Of a DNA stretch of 64,000 nt, positions 25,102 to 34,038 are shown piece after piece (the first letter of the stretch is position 1; every line of letters begins with the position of its first letter). Location: contig JAETSR010000006.1 of NCBI GenBank assembly GCA_021769555.1, forward strand, positions 213,800 to 277,799. The letters are read 5' to 3'. The notes below the pieces were generated by a model, which ran no database searches, had not been told where the DNA came from, and saw only the letters and a list, made by a program, of their open reading frames with translations. The DNA is from Clostridiaceae bacterium. Its GTDB lineage: Bacteria; Bacillota; Clostridia; Oscillospirales; Acutalibacteraceae. Both the position numbers and the translations under genes were made by a program.

Positions 25102-26417
25102 AGGGGGGCTCCTCCGGAATGCAGTCTGAATTTAAAAGGCTCCGGCGGCAGATGACCTCCTTCTGCACCATTATTACCGGGGCCATATTCCTGCTGATGA
25201 CTGCTTTCTGCCTGAAATTCTCTGAGGACTCCCTGCGGGAAAGCCAGCGCCAGTCCTTTCTCAGGGATGTGAACTCCCTGATATCCCACCTTGAGAGCCA
25301 GGCGGACCTATCTGAGCAGTGGATGGCCCGCATGGAGGGCGAGGGCAGGCTGAGGCTGTTCTTGTATGACAACTCCGCGCCGCTCATGCACAACCGGCTG
25401 CCGGGCCACGGCGGCGAGGATATGGAGGCGCTGGCAGAGCAGGCGGCGTTTGTGGCGCGGACAGAATACGGCCTGGATATATTTGAGCCTCTTAATACTC
25501 TGCTCACAAGGTCCGTAACCTTTTCCATTAAAAATGAGGCCGGGAAGGATTTCTATGCCGCGGCCGCTGTCTTTCCAAGGCGGGGCGGCAGCCTCTCTAT
25601 GGCCGCCCTCTACCCGCTGGACGGCCTGGAAAGTCGGATTTCGGACCAGCGCCGTGGCTTTGCCCTTATGGGGCTTGCGGGGCTGGCAGCTCTGGGGGTG
25701 TTCGCCTGGATATTCAGCGGCAGAATGCTCCGGCCCATAGCCGAGAGCCAGAAAAGCCAGGCCCAGTTTGTGGCCTCAGCCTCCCATGAGCTCCGCTCGC
25801 CCCTTACCGTTATGCTCTCTAACCTCTCGGCCCTGGATTTGGCCGAGCCCGGGGAGCAGCAGCGCTTTAAGGACAGCATTCTCTCAGAGGGAAAGCGGAT
25901 GTCCCGGCTGATAGACGATATGCTGTCCCTGGCCAGCGCCGACAGCCAGGCACTGAGCCTGCATATGGGCCCCGCCGAGCCGGACACCCTGGCTCTTGAG
26001 CTTTATGACCGCTTCCTGGTGAAGGCCGGGGAGCGGGGCATAAAGCTTCAGCTCTCCCTTCCGGAAGGGGCGATGAAGCCGAAGAACTGCGACGGGGAGC
26101 GCATATCCCAGTCCTTGGAGGTGCTGCTGGACAATGCCCTGAGCTATACTCCCCAGGGCGGCAGGGTGCTGCTTTCGGTGGAAGAGCTCTCTGGGGGAAA
26201 ATGCCGGTTCATTGTGCGGGATAACGGCCCGGGCGTTCCAAAGGAGGAGCGGGAGCGCATTTTCCAGCGCTTCTACCGGGCCGAGCACTCCCGCACCGAT
26301 AAGGAGCACTTCGGGCTGGGCCTCTGCATTGCCCGGGAAATAGTAAGGCTCCACCGGGGGAGCCTCTGGGTGCAGGAGGCTCCCGGCGGTGGAGCTGAGT
26401 TTCATTTGGTAATTTGA
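25098..26417 (+). CDS. Sensor histidine kinase
   Basis: A 439-residue membrane kinase starting at GTG 25098, which overlaps the regulator stop (GTGA) and follows GGGGAGG. It has two membrane helices (about 20-42 and 185-208) around a 140-residue sensor. The H-box is SASHELRSPL, the N-box is LEVLLDNALSY, and DNGPGVP and GLGL are the ATP lid motifs. It pairs with the OmpR-type regulator. Its 3' end overlaps the convergent AlgX-like gene by 16 bp. Confidence 0.92.
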   Translation: MKGGSSGMQSEFKRLRRQMTSFCTIITGAIFLLMTAFCLKFSEDSLRESQRQSFLRDVNSLISHLESQADLSEQWMARMEGEGRLRLFLYDNSAPLMHNRLPGHGGEDMEALAEQAAFVARTEYGLDIFEPLNTLLTRSVTFSIKNEAGKDFYAAAAVFPRRGGSLSMAALYPLDGLESRISDQRRGFALMGLAGLAALGVFAWIFSGRMLRPIAESQKSQAQFVASASHELRSPLTVMLSNLSALDLAEPGEQQRFKDSILSEGKRMSRLIDDMLSLASADSQALSLHMGPAEPDTLALELYDRFLVKAGERGIKLQLSLPEGAMKPKNCDGERISQSLEVLLDNALSYTPQGGRVLLSVEELSGGKCRFIVRDNGPGVPKEERERIFQRFYRAEHSRTDKEHFGLGLCIAREIVRLHRGSLWVQEAPGGGAEFHLVI

Positions 26418-27802
26418 GCCGCCCATTTCCACTGTCCGTCTGTTTGGAACACCATATGTATGGCGCCCTCCCCGGCGGCGTCTGTGGGCAGGTATGCTGT
26501 ACAGGATGTTCCCGCGCTATAGACCGGGAAGGCTTCCCACATAGTGACGCTGCCGTCACCGGCGGCACACGCAAGGTATACAGGTGAATTACTATCGCAC
26601 TCTGCCGGCGTGTCCCCGGTGACCTTTAGGTATGTGCCGGTCTGCTCAGTGATGATATCTGCGTCCTCCGGGCACCTGTTGTCCTCTGTGAAAAAACCGC
26701 CGCCCAAAACAGCCTGCCAGTCGTCTATCCCTGGAGCGGGCATTATAAACGGGGCCTCCGCCAGCCGCGGGAGATTGCGCTCCACGATTTCCAGGGCCGC
26801 GTATTCCGCGCCGCTCTGCCCGATGAGCTCCAAATTATAGGGCATGGCCCGGGAGAAGACGGCTGAGGAAAAGCTCTCCGCCATCAGGCTGTGCAGGGCG
26901 TTTCCGAAGGAGTCGCGGAACATCAGCAGCGGGCCGTTCGGAGAAGGGCTGCTGGTCTCTATCCTCATGTCGTCCACATCGCGTATGGGCCGGGCATAGG
27001 AAAAATTCAGGGGCTCGGCGAAGGCGTACTCCATGTCAAGGTCCGGCGAGGCCGGGTAGAGCATTTCATAAAGGTCCCCACGGTGGGTTGGCCCATAGCT
27101 GCCGGGCTTTGAAAACGCGTCTTCCTCCGGGAGGCCGAAAGCCTCCAGCAGCACGTCGTGGGCCAGGGCCGCGCCCCTGTTTGTCCAGTGGGAATCGACG
27201 GCGAAATACAGCTGCTCCTCCTGAGCCCTCAGGGGACCGAACAGGTCGGCATAGCTCACCCCCTGCCGCTCCATGGCCTCAATTACAGGGGAGGCATATT
27301 CCTCGGGGGAGGCTTTTAGGGATTTTGGCAGGTACTGTGGGTAAATACCGGCCTTGTTCGGCGCTATGTTGAACAGGAACTTCGCCCCCTGGCTCTCGGC
27401 ATAGTCCTGGGCCAGGCGCAGGGAACGCGCTATGCAGTAAGCCTCCCTGGGGCTTATTTTGTCCGCGCCGGTGAAGTCGTCCAGGGTCTCGGCATAGTAC
27501 AGCCAGCCGTCCCGGCCCAGGGCCACAAGGGACTGGCTTGAGGTGTGCAGAAGCCCTGCCTTGATGTAAGAGTCGGCGGTGATGAGCTCGCGGCGAAAGC
27601 CAAAGCTCTGGGAAAACCAGCCGGCGGCGTCGGAAAGGAGCTCGATGTTCAGAGAGCCGTCCGCTTTTGTAAGCTTTGGGGGCGCTGCGACTGTCTCGTT
27701 CCCGGCGGCAGGGCTGGGTCCCAGGAGCAGCATACCTGCCCCAGGCAGGAGACATGCCCCGATAAAAAGTGTGATGAAAATTGTATATAGCAGTTTCCTC
27801 AT
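26402..27802 (-). CDS. DHHW/AlgX-like SGNH protein, probable O-acetylation partner
   Basis: A 466-residue protein with an N-terminal membrane anchor or signal (about 4-26). AlgX/AlgJ-type features include an early GRDGWLYY, the catalytic DSHWTNRGA and the nucleophile region MFRDSFGNAL. The start at 27802 follows GAGGGA; the longer frame upstream overlaps the MBOAT gene. It lies 19 bp behind the MBOAT acyltransferase gene. The pair matches the general scheme in which an MBOAT protein brings acetyl groups across the membrane and the SGNH partner transfers them to a polysaccharide. Confidence 0.85.
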   Translation of the reverse strand: MRKLLYTIFITLFIGACLLPGAGMLLLGPSPAAGNETVAAPPKLTKADGSLNIELLSDAAGWFSQSFGFRRELITADSYIKAGLLHTSSQSLVALGRDGWLYYAETLDDFTGADKISPREAYCIARSLRLAQDYAESQGAKFLFNIAPNKAGIYPQYLPKSLKASPEEYASPVIEAMERQGVSYADLFGPLRAQEEQLYFAVDSHWTNRGAALAHDVLLEAFGLPEEDAFSKPGSYGPTHRGDLYEMLYPASPDLDMEYAFAEPLNFSYARPIRDVDDMRIETSSPSPNGPLLMFRDSFGNALHSLMAESFSSAVFSRAMPYNLELIGQSGAEYAALEIVERNLPRLAEAPFIMPAPGIDDWQAVLGGGFFTEDNRCPEDADIITEQTGTYLKVTGDTPAECDSNSPVYLACAAGDGSVTMWEAFPVYSAGTSCTAYLPTDAAGEGAIHMVFQTDGQWKWAAQITK

Positions 27803-27821
27803 AATTCCCTCGTGTATATTG

Positions 27822-29234
27822 CTAGAAGCGGAAATAGATGAATGGGTCGAACTCAGCCCCGGAGAGGTGCAGCACGCACAGGACAAACAGCGCCCCCGCG
27901 CATATATATGACCCCGCACGCAGAGCCGCGGCCCCGGCGCTCTCCCCCGCCGCGAGCTCCCTTACTTTTGGCAGCACAGGCAGGGAGAAGACACACCCGG
28001 CGATAAGGGCCAGCAGGTTCATCGGGGTGAGCATGGCCCGCATAAGGCTTGCGCCCTCTATGGAGAAGTGGAACCCTGCCGCCATATTGACAAATATATC
28101 CCCCGCCTGAGAGAGGGTCTCGGCCCGGAAAAGCACGAAGCCCAGCAGCACCACCAGCAGGGTCAGGGGCCGCCATAGTACCCGGCGGACCTTCCCCGGC
28201 GGGGGCAGCAGGCCCTCAAGGATGATGAAGGCGCCGTGCCAGAGGCCCCAGAGCACAAAGTTCCAGCTTGCCCCATGCCATAGGCCGGTGCAGAAGAACA
28301 CGATACACTTGTTCAGCTGGGTGCGAAGCTTCCCCTTGCGGTTTCCTCCCAGTGGGATATAGAGATAATCCCGAAACCAGGTGGACAGGGAGATATGCCA
28401 CCGCCGCCAGAACTCCCGGATGGAGGAGCTTATGAAGGGGTAGTTGAAATTCTCCTGAAAGTGGAAACCGAACATCTTTCCAAGGCCTATTGCCATGTCG
28501 CTGTAGCCTGAGAAGTCGAAGTATATCTGAAGGCAGTAGCACAGGGCACCCAGCCATGCGGAGCGGATATCGAGAGCGCTCCCCGCCCCAAAGGCAAGGT
28601 CCGCCATGCGGCCCACGGTATTGGCTATGAGCAGCTTCTTGGAGAGGCCTGCTATGAAGCGACGTATGCCCTGGGCGGTGAGTGCGGGGTCCGTTTTGCG
28701 GCTGTCTATCTGCAGGCTCACATCGTGGTACTTTACAATGGGCCCGGCAATGAGCTGCGGGAAAAAGGATATGTACAGCGCCAGCTTCAAGAGGCTTTTG
28801 CTGATAAGCGTTTTGTCTCTGTAGCAGTCTATCACATATGAGAGCCCCTGGAAGGTAAAAAATGATATTCCCACAGGCAGGGCTATCTCCGGCACGGGGA
28901 GGCTGAGCCCCAAGCCGTTCAGTGTAGCCGCCGCGAAGCCCGCATACTTAAACACGCATAACAGCCCGAGATTCACAATAAGCGTTCCCGCAAGCACGGC
29001 CTTTTCGTGCCCTTCCCGGAGCAGCAGCAGTCCGCAAAGGTAGTTCACTGCCACCGAGGCCAGAAGGAGCAGCACATAGACCGGCTCGCCGAAGGCGTAG
29101 AATATCAGGCTAAGAAGGGTCAGAAGGGCGTTTTTCGCCGTTATCGAGGCTTTTCCGCTGCCGGGAATAAGGCGGTACAGCAGAAATGCCGCCGGCAGAA
29201 ACGCAAAGAGAAAGGCCGGAGAGCTGAATACCAT
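27822..29234 (-). CDS. MBOAT-family O-acyltransferase (AlgI/DltB-like)
   Basis: A 470-residue polytopic membrane protein. Family landmarks are the YFDFSGYSDMAIG segment and the conserved WHGASWNFVLWGLWHG block carrying the catalytic His. It moves acyl groups to an extracellular acceptor, working with the downstream AlgX-like protein. It begins 3 bp after the lipoprotein gene, so the four genes from 31364 down form one unit. Confidence 0.92.
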   Translation of the reverse strand: MVFSSPAFLFAFLPAAFLLYRLIPGSGKASITAKNALLTLLSLIFYAFGEPVYVLLLLASVAVNYLCGLLLLREGHEKAVLAGTLIVNLGLLCVFKYAGFAAATLNGLGLSLPVPEIALPVGISFFTFQGLSYVIDCYRDKTLISKSLLKLALYISFFPQLIAGPIVKYHDVSLQIDSRKTDPALTAQGIRRFIAGLSKKLLIANTVGRMADLAFGAGSALDIRSAWLGALCYCLQIYFDFSGYSDMAIGLGKMFGFHFQENFNYPFISSSIREFWRRWHISLSTWFRDYLYIPLGGNRKGKLRTQLNKCIVFFCTGLWHGASWNFVLWGLWHGAFIILEGLLPPPGKVRRVLWRPLTLLVVLLGFVLFRAETLSQAGDIFVNMAAGFHFSIEGASLMRAMLTPMNLLALIAGCVFSLPVLPKVRELAAGESAGAAALRAGSYICAGALFVLCVLHLSGAEFDPFIYFRF

Positions 29235-29237
29235 GGC

Positions 29238-29792
29238 TCAGCCCACGTCCTGGACGGTTTCAACGCCGTTCTCACGGTAGGTGTAGACGGTGAAGCCGCT
29301 GTAATAGAGCATACCGTCCTCCCCGGCGCCCAGGCAGCTTGGGCCGTAGTCGCTGCCGTTCGGGTAGCCGAAGACGGCGTAGAAGGAGTTGATGTCGCTG
29401 CCTATGTACGAGTATGGGTCAGGGGCAGGCTCGGGCGTCGGCTCAGGAGTTGGCGCGGGGGTAGGAGCCTGGGTGGGCGTGGGAGGCTGGGTCGGGTCCG
29501 GGGCAGGAGCCTCTGTGGGGTCCGGAGCGGGGGCCTGGGTTGGCTCGGCCGCGGACTCCGGGGCGGGAGCCTGGGTTGGCTCCGCAGTTGGGGTGGGGGC
29601 CGCCGTCGCCTTAGGGCTGGGGCTGGCCTTCTTTGGTGATGGCGAGGCCTCGGGCGAGGCGGTGGGGACCGCGCTGGGCGAGGGGGACGGAGACGGCTCC
29701 TGGGAGGAGGTCTCCCCTCCCCCGCACGCTGTAAGGCTCAGAGCGAGCGCAAATGTGAGAGCCCCCATAGCCAGGGACGCAAGCTTATTCAT
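29238..29792 (-). CDS. Lipoprotein with long Pro/Thr/Ala-rich linker
   Basis: A 184-residue lipoprotein: signal peptide with lipobox LTAC, then about 110 residues dominated by P, T, S, A and E in short repeats (PTPTAEPTQAPAP-like), then a small 60-residue C-terminal domain rich in Tyr and Gly (DINSFYAVFGYPNGSDYG). The linker is long enough to place the domain across the wall. I do not recognise the C-terminal domain. The start at 29792 is preferred to 29801 because of spacing from AGAGG. Confidence 0.75.
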   Translation of the reverse strand: MNKLASLAMGALTFALALSLTACGGGETSSQEPSPSPSPSAVPTASPEASPSPKKASPSPKATAAPTPTAEPTQAPAPESAAEPTQAPAPDPTEAPAPDPTQPPTPTQAPTPAPTPEPTPEPAPDPYSYIGSDINSFYAVFGYPNGSDYGPSCLGAGEDGMLYYSGFTVYTYRENGVETVQDVG

Positions 29793-29813
29793 GTATCTCA
29801 TCCTCTTTCAGTA

Positions 29814-31364
29814 TTACTTCTTGATAATATTTTTCACCCTGTACTTCCTTGTTGCCGGGAACTGGCTGTATTTCCTCATAAACAGGTTCTCCCTTGGCCA
29901 CACCTTCTGCTGCTGGGCGTCGCATACATATATCTGGCCGTCCTGCTCTATCTCTGTCCAGCCGTGGAGCACGAAGCCCCTGCCGTATACGTTCACCTGG
30001 CCGGAAATGCCTGTGGCCTGGTAGCCCATCTTCCGGGCAAGATATGTGCACAGTCCCGCGTAGCGGTAGCAGTTGCCCTTGCGGTTTTTCAGCATGTCAA
30101 GGGCCATCGCAGCCTCCCAGCCGGTCTGGCCGTCCTCGGCGCCCTTTCCAAGGTAGCTGCCGGCACGGTAGGGCCAGGTGGAGAGCTGGTCGTAGAGGCG
30201 CTTGAAGTTGTTGAGGTTGGTATCGCCCTCCTTGGTATAACGCTTCACCATATCGGTGAGCTGCTTGTCGAGGGTGGCATTGCCTGTGGTGTAGCGTCCG
30301 TTATTGTCAAATTTCAGCACGCCGTCCGTCTGATTGCGCACAAAGCGTCCGGAGGCGTCCACCTGGTAGAGCTCGCCGCCGATAACGTGGTTCCCCGGCT
30401 TATGCTCGGCGGCGGGTATGACATAATCCATCCAGCTGCCGTCCTCATTGTGGGTATGCTCCAGAGCGGCCTCCATTATCTGGGCGTAGGCCCAGTGGGA
30501 ATAGGACAGGTCCAGGAATACCAGCACGTCCCCGTCGGCCCTCAGCCTGTCTAAATCCGGCTCCCGGCCCAGGGCCTTGTTCACCACGGTGATGGCCTCG
30601 GCGCGGGTTATATAGCTGTTGGGCCTGAAATTGCCGTCCGGGGAGCCGCTTATCCAGCTTTTATAGGCTGCGTAGTTGATTGCGGGGGCGTCCCAGCCGT
30701 TCTGGTTCACGTCGGGGAAGCTGGCGGCGGGTATGTCCTCGCCCTCGGTGTCGAAGAACTGTGTGAGTATCTGCACAAACTCATTGCGCTTGATGGGCTT
30801 GTCCGGACGGAAGGTGCCGTCCCCGGAGCCGTTTATAACGCCCATCTCCGCAAGGGTAAGCACCTGTCTGCCGTACCAGGCGCTCTCCTTCACGTCGGGG
30901 AAGGTCTTGGAGCCGGTGAGCTCGGGCTCATATTCCAGAAGGCTGTACATTATCTGGGCCGCCTCCGCCCGGGTAAGCTGGCCGCCGGGGCGCACAAGGT
31001 CGCCCTTGCCCTTTATGTATACCCGGTGCTCCGTCATCTCAAGGCCGGGCTTTTCGGGCTCCACAGGGTCCGGGTCTTCGGGGTCTTCCGGCTCGCCCGG
31101 CTCCTGAGGGACATCGGGTTCGTCCGTATCGTCCGGGGTTTCCGGAACATCGGGAGCGTCCGTGCCATCGGGATTTTCATTTTCGCCGGGGTTCTCCGTG
31201 CTGCCCGGGTCCTCTGCATTGCCGGGAGCGTCCTGGACGTCCGTATCGTCCTGGGTCTGAATTGTGTCGGCAGCGGGCGCGCTGCTGTCTGCGGCCTGGG
31301 CTGCAGCCGGAATCGCCGTGCAAAGGATACCGGCCGCAAGCAGGGCGGCAAGAAACTTTTTCAT
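29814..31364 (-). CDS. SLH-domain surface protein with transglutaminase-like C-terminus
   Basis: A 516-residue secreted protein: signal peptide (about 1-27), an acidic D/P/E-rich linker (28-105), three S-layer-homology repeats (about 110-290; motifs such as FPDVKESAWYG, INGSGDGTFRPDKPI), and a transglutaminase-like domain (about 380-510). Its Cys is in NCYRYAGLC, the His in LHGWTEIE and the Asp in VCDA. The SLH repeats would tether it to secondary wall polysaccharide. The downstream acyltransferase pair may modify that polymer. Enzyme activity (protein cross-linking or protease) is inferred from the triad. Confidence 0.87.
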   Translation of the reverse strand: MKKFLAALLAAGILCTAIPAAAQAADSSAPAADTIQTQDDTDVQDAPGNAEDPGSTENPGENENPDGTDAPDVPETPDDTDEPDVPQEPGEPEDPEDPDPVEPEKPGLEMTEHRVYIKGKGDLVRPGGQLTRAEAAQIMYSLLEYEPELTGSKTFPDVKESAWYGRQVLTLAEMGVINGSGDGTFRPDKPIKRNEFVQILTQFFDTEGEDIPAASFPDVNQNGWDAPAINYAAYKSWISGSPDGNFRPNSYITRAEAITVVNKALGREPDLDRLRADGDVLVFLDLSYSHWAYAQIMEAALEHTHNEDGSWMDYVIPAAEHKPGNHVIGGELYQVDASGRFVRNQTDGVLKFDNNGRYTTGNATLDKQLTDMVKRYTKEGDTNLNNFKRLYDQLSTWPYRAGSYLGKGAEDGQTGWEAAMALDMLKNRKGNCYRYAGLCTYLARKMGYQATGISGQVNVYGRGFVLHGWTEIEQDGQIYVCDAQQQKVWPRENLFMRKYSQFPATRKYRVKNIIKK

Positions 31365-31422
31365 ATCTCATCTGTCCTTCCTAAACTTTATTTTGCAAAA
31401 CCTATCATGAAACTTAATTGTC

Positions 31423-31442
31423 TCACAAAGTGTACCTTTTGA
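31423..31442 (+). repeat. 20-bp semi-palindrome, copy 1
   Basis: TCACAAAGTGTACCTTTTGA. It matches copies at 31551-31570 (inverted) and 31678-31697 and lies about 60 bp upstream of the SLH gene, over its promoter region. Confidence 0.7.
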
Positions 31443-31550
31443 TAGATTCCGCACAATTAGTCATTTTAGCACAAAGAAGTGCGGAAATCAATACTCTGTT
31501 TGGTTTTGTGTGGTATTTTTACCATATTTTTCCATTATTGCAGAGTGATG

Positions 31551-31570
31551 TCAAAAGGTACACTTTTTGA
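31551..31570 (-). repeat. 20-bp semi-palindrome, copy 2
   Basis: Read on the minus strand it is TCAAAAAGTGTACCTTTTGA, one base different from copy 1. Its start is 128 bp from copy 1. Confidence 0.7.
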
Positions 31571-31677
31571 TAGTTCTCATTTTGCTAGATATTATAATAC
31601 AATTCCGCGCTCATTTCAATACATATCTATTATTTTCGCGCAAAATTTTCCTTTGCCGATAAAAGATTTCCCCCATG

Positions 31678-31697
31678 TCAAAAAGTGTGCTTTATGA
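31678..31697 (+). repeat. 20-bp semi-palindrome, copy 3
   Basis: TCAAAAAGTGTGCTTTATGA, three differences from copy 2, with flanks that extend the dyad (TGTCA...TGACA). Its start is 127 bp from copy 2. The gene-free interval 31365-31767 otherwise holds AT-rich DNA and a weak hairpin at 31719-31744. Confidence 0.65.
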
Positions 31698-31767
31698 CAA
31701 ATCCGCCGTCATAGCGAAAGGGTCCAGGATAAATCCCGGGCCCTCTCCTTATATTTTTCACTGTAAG

Positions 31768-32476
31768 TTATTCAGTTTTCTTTACCGGCAGCCAAAATTT
31801 TAGCTCCGGCATGATTTTTTCCGGGTGCTCAGACGTAAACCACTGCTTTTTGAAAATATGCTCCTCCAAATAGGCGCGGCCTTCAAAATCCAGCTCATAG
31901 CCCCCCATGCTCAGCATACATTCATACACCGTTTGAGAGGACGTCTTCATGGAGAGGCCGATATCTATGGTCCCGTCGTCAAAAAACTCGTTGAGCGCCA
32001 CGTCCCCCGCCAGAAACAGGCCCGCCGGCGCTTCGCCGACATGTCCTCCCAGAAAGTCTCCCCTCTCCCCTTCGCCGCCGTGCAGGAGCATCATGGCGCG
32101 GTATTCATGCGGGCCCTCCTCAGGCCCCTGGGCATGGTGCCCGGCGGGGGCGTACCCGATATATCGCCTCGCCTCATAGTCCGTAAGGTTTTCCACCGCC
32201 CACCGGCGCATGAGGTTCCAGGCCTCTGTCTCCGGCTCCCGGCAGTCCGCACTGAATATCACAGCCCGGCATCCGCTGAGCTCCTCAAGGCGCACCAAAG
32301 GTTTTTCTCCAAACATCGTACTGCCCTATAGTCATATCCGTCAGAAATGTAAACATCCGCTGGAACCTTGTCAGTGACGAGCAGGCAATTTTTGCCGCCG
32401 CGCCATAGTCGACCGTTCCCTCAAGGTTTTCTTCTATATACGCAAGCGCTTCGTTCATCTTTGTCAGCCATTCCAT
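31768..32476 (-). pseudogene. AraC-family regulator broken by internal deletion and frameshift
   Basis: The first 60 codons (from 32476) encode the start of an AraC-type DNA-binding domain (MNEALAYIEENLEG, then SSLTRFQRMF) and stop at 32285. The effector-binding GyrI-like domain continues in another frame from about 32316 to 31768 (LEELSGCRAVIFSADCREPE; YECMLSMGGYELDFEGRAYLEEH). The second helix-turn-helix and linker between them are missing, so about 70-80 codons were lost at about 32300-32330. The remaining effector domain could still be translated from ATG 32316, but the gene cannot make a normal activator. Confidence 0.8.
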
Positions 32477-32583
32477 CCTTAAACACCGCCTTGTTTTTTA
32501 TGTTTTCAGTATACCAGTTTCAAAGCCAAAATTCCATGCAGAAATTGTACACTGCTGCAAGGCCCGGCAGCTTAATAAGAGCA

Positions 32584-32612
32584 TTGACAAAAGCCATGTT
32601 TACATCTATAAT
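32584..32612 (+). promoter_or_regulatory. Consensus promoter of the MATE gene
   Basis: TTGACA (32584-32589), 17-bp spacer, TATAAT (32607-32612): a perfect sigma-A consensus 30 bp before the start codon. Confidence 0.85.
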
Positions 32613-32642
32613 GATAGCCAAGAACCGGAAAGGGAAAAAGAG

Positions 32643-34001
32643 ATGATAGACAAACGGAAATTTAACAGACAGCTCACGCGCCTTACCTTCCCCATTGCCA
32701 TGCAGAGCCTTATGCTGGCTATGGTCGCCGCCGCGGACGCCCTTATGCTGGGCACTGTGGCCCAGGCCGAAATGACGGCCGTTTCCCTGGCGACTCAGAT
32801 ACAGTTTATCCAGAACATGTTCATCGGGGCCATTGCCGGGGCCGGGGCAATCCTTGGGGCACAGTACTGGGGCAAGGGCGACCGGCGTACTTTGGAGGAC
32901 CTGTTCAATATGATGCTCAGGTACTCCGGGCTGGTGTCCGTGCTGTTCTTCCTGGCCTGCGAGCTGGCGCCGGGACCGCTTATGCACATCTTCACCAGCG
33001 ACCCAGAGCTCATATCCATCGGCAGTACATATCTGAAAATAGCCGGCTGGTCCTATCTTCTCACGGGCATATCCCAGTGTTATCTCACCGTCATGAAGGT
33101 GACGGACCATGTGAGGCTGGGAGCGTTTATAAGCTCCGGCGCCGTTATCATGAACGTGGCGCTGAACGCCGTCTTCATTTTCGGGCTGCTGGGCGCGCCC
33201 CGTATGCAGGCCAGGGGAGCGGCCCTTGCCACTACCATTTCCCGCGCCGTGGAGCTTACTCTCTGCCTGGTATTGACCCTGAAGCCCGGGTTCGTCCGTC
33301 CCGCGCTCAGGCGGTTTATGAAGCTTCCGAAGGCGCTGAACGCCGACTTTGCCCGCCAGGCCCTGCCGCTTATTGGCGGGTCGCTGTGCTGGGGGGTGGG
33401 CTTTACCTCCTATACCGCCATTATCGGCCATATGGGCAGCGACGCCGCGGCCGCAAACTCAGTATCCGCCGTGGTGCGGGATTTGATATGCTGCCTTTGC
33501 AACGGCATTGGCAGCGCGGCCGGTATCATGGTGGGCAATGAGCTTGGGGCCGGCAATCTTGAGAAGGGGAAGGCCTATGGCATACGCCTGAAAAACCTCT
33601 CCTATATTATCGGGCTCATTTCTACTCTGCTCGTGCTGGCCGTCACCCCCCTTACGGTGGGGATGGTAACTCTCACCGATACTGCCAGGGAGTACCTCTG
33701 GGGAATGATGGTGATTATGGCTGTCTACATGATTGGCCGCTGTGTGAACACGGTGACTATCAACGGCGTGCTGGACGGAGGCGGCGACACCATTTTTGAC
33801 ATGTACAGCCTGATAGTCTGCATGTGGTGCATTGCCGTGCCTCTGGCCTTCACCGGGGCCTTTGTGTTCCACTGGCACCCGCTGGCGGTCTATGCCTGCA
33901 CCTGCCTGGATGAGGTGGGCAAGATACCCTGGGTGATGTACCGGTTCAGAAAGTATAAATGGGTCAGGGACCTGACCCGGGAGAAGCCGGAGGAGGCATG
34001 A
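32643..34001 (+). CDS. MATE-family efflux transporter
   Basis: A 452-residue membrane protein with about 12 hydrophobic segments and the family's two-half layout (first half P-I-A-M-Q-S-L; repeated G-A-x-x-L-G-x-x-x-G-x-G-D style loops). It exports drugs or metabolites using Na+ or H+. It is driven by a consensus promoter and followed by the MGMT gene 37 bp downstream. Confidence 0.92.
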   Translation: MIDKRKFNRQLTRLTFPIAMQSLMLAMVAAADALMLGTVAQAEMTAVSLATQIQFIQNMFIGAIAGAGAILGAQYWGKGDRRTLEDLFNMMLRYSGLVSVLFFLACELAPGPLMHIFTSDPELISIGSTYLKIAGWSYLLTGISQCYLTVMKVTDHVRLGAFISSGAVIMNVALNAVFIFGLLGAPRMQARGAALATTISRAVELTLCLVLTLKPGFVRPALRRFMKLPKALNADFARQALPLIGGSLCWGVGFTSYTAIIGHMGSDAAAANSVSAVVRDLICCLCNGIGSAAGIMVGNELGAGNLEKGKAYGIRLKNLSYIIGLISTLLVLAVTPLTVGMVTLTDTAREYLWGMMVIMAVYMIGRCVNTVTINGVLDGGGDTIFDMYSLIVCMWCIAVPLAFTGAFVFHWHPLAVYACTCLDEVGKIPWVMYRFRKYKWVRDLTREKPEEA

Positions 34002-34038
34002 ACGGCCTTTATGGGCTGCTTTGAATAGGAGCAGGGAT

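Noticed and set aside
29389-30024. Gly/Val-rich plus-strand frame
   Set aside because: It is the complement of the Pro/Thr-rich linker of the lipoprotein gene; low-complexity coding produces it.
31719-31744. Hairpin AGGGTCC/GGGCCCT
   Set aside because: The stem contains a wobble and no gene on the plus strand ends before it; on the minus strand it lacks a T-run.
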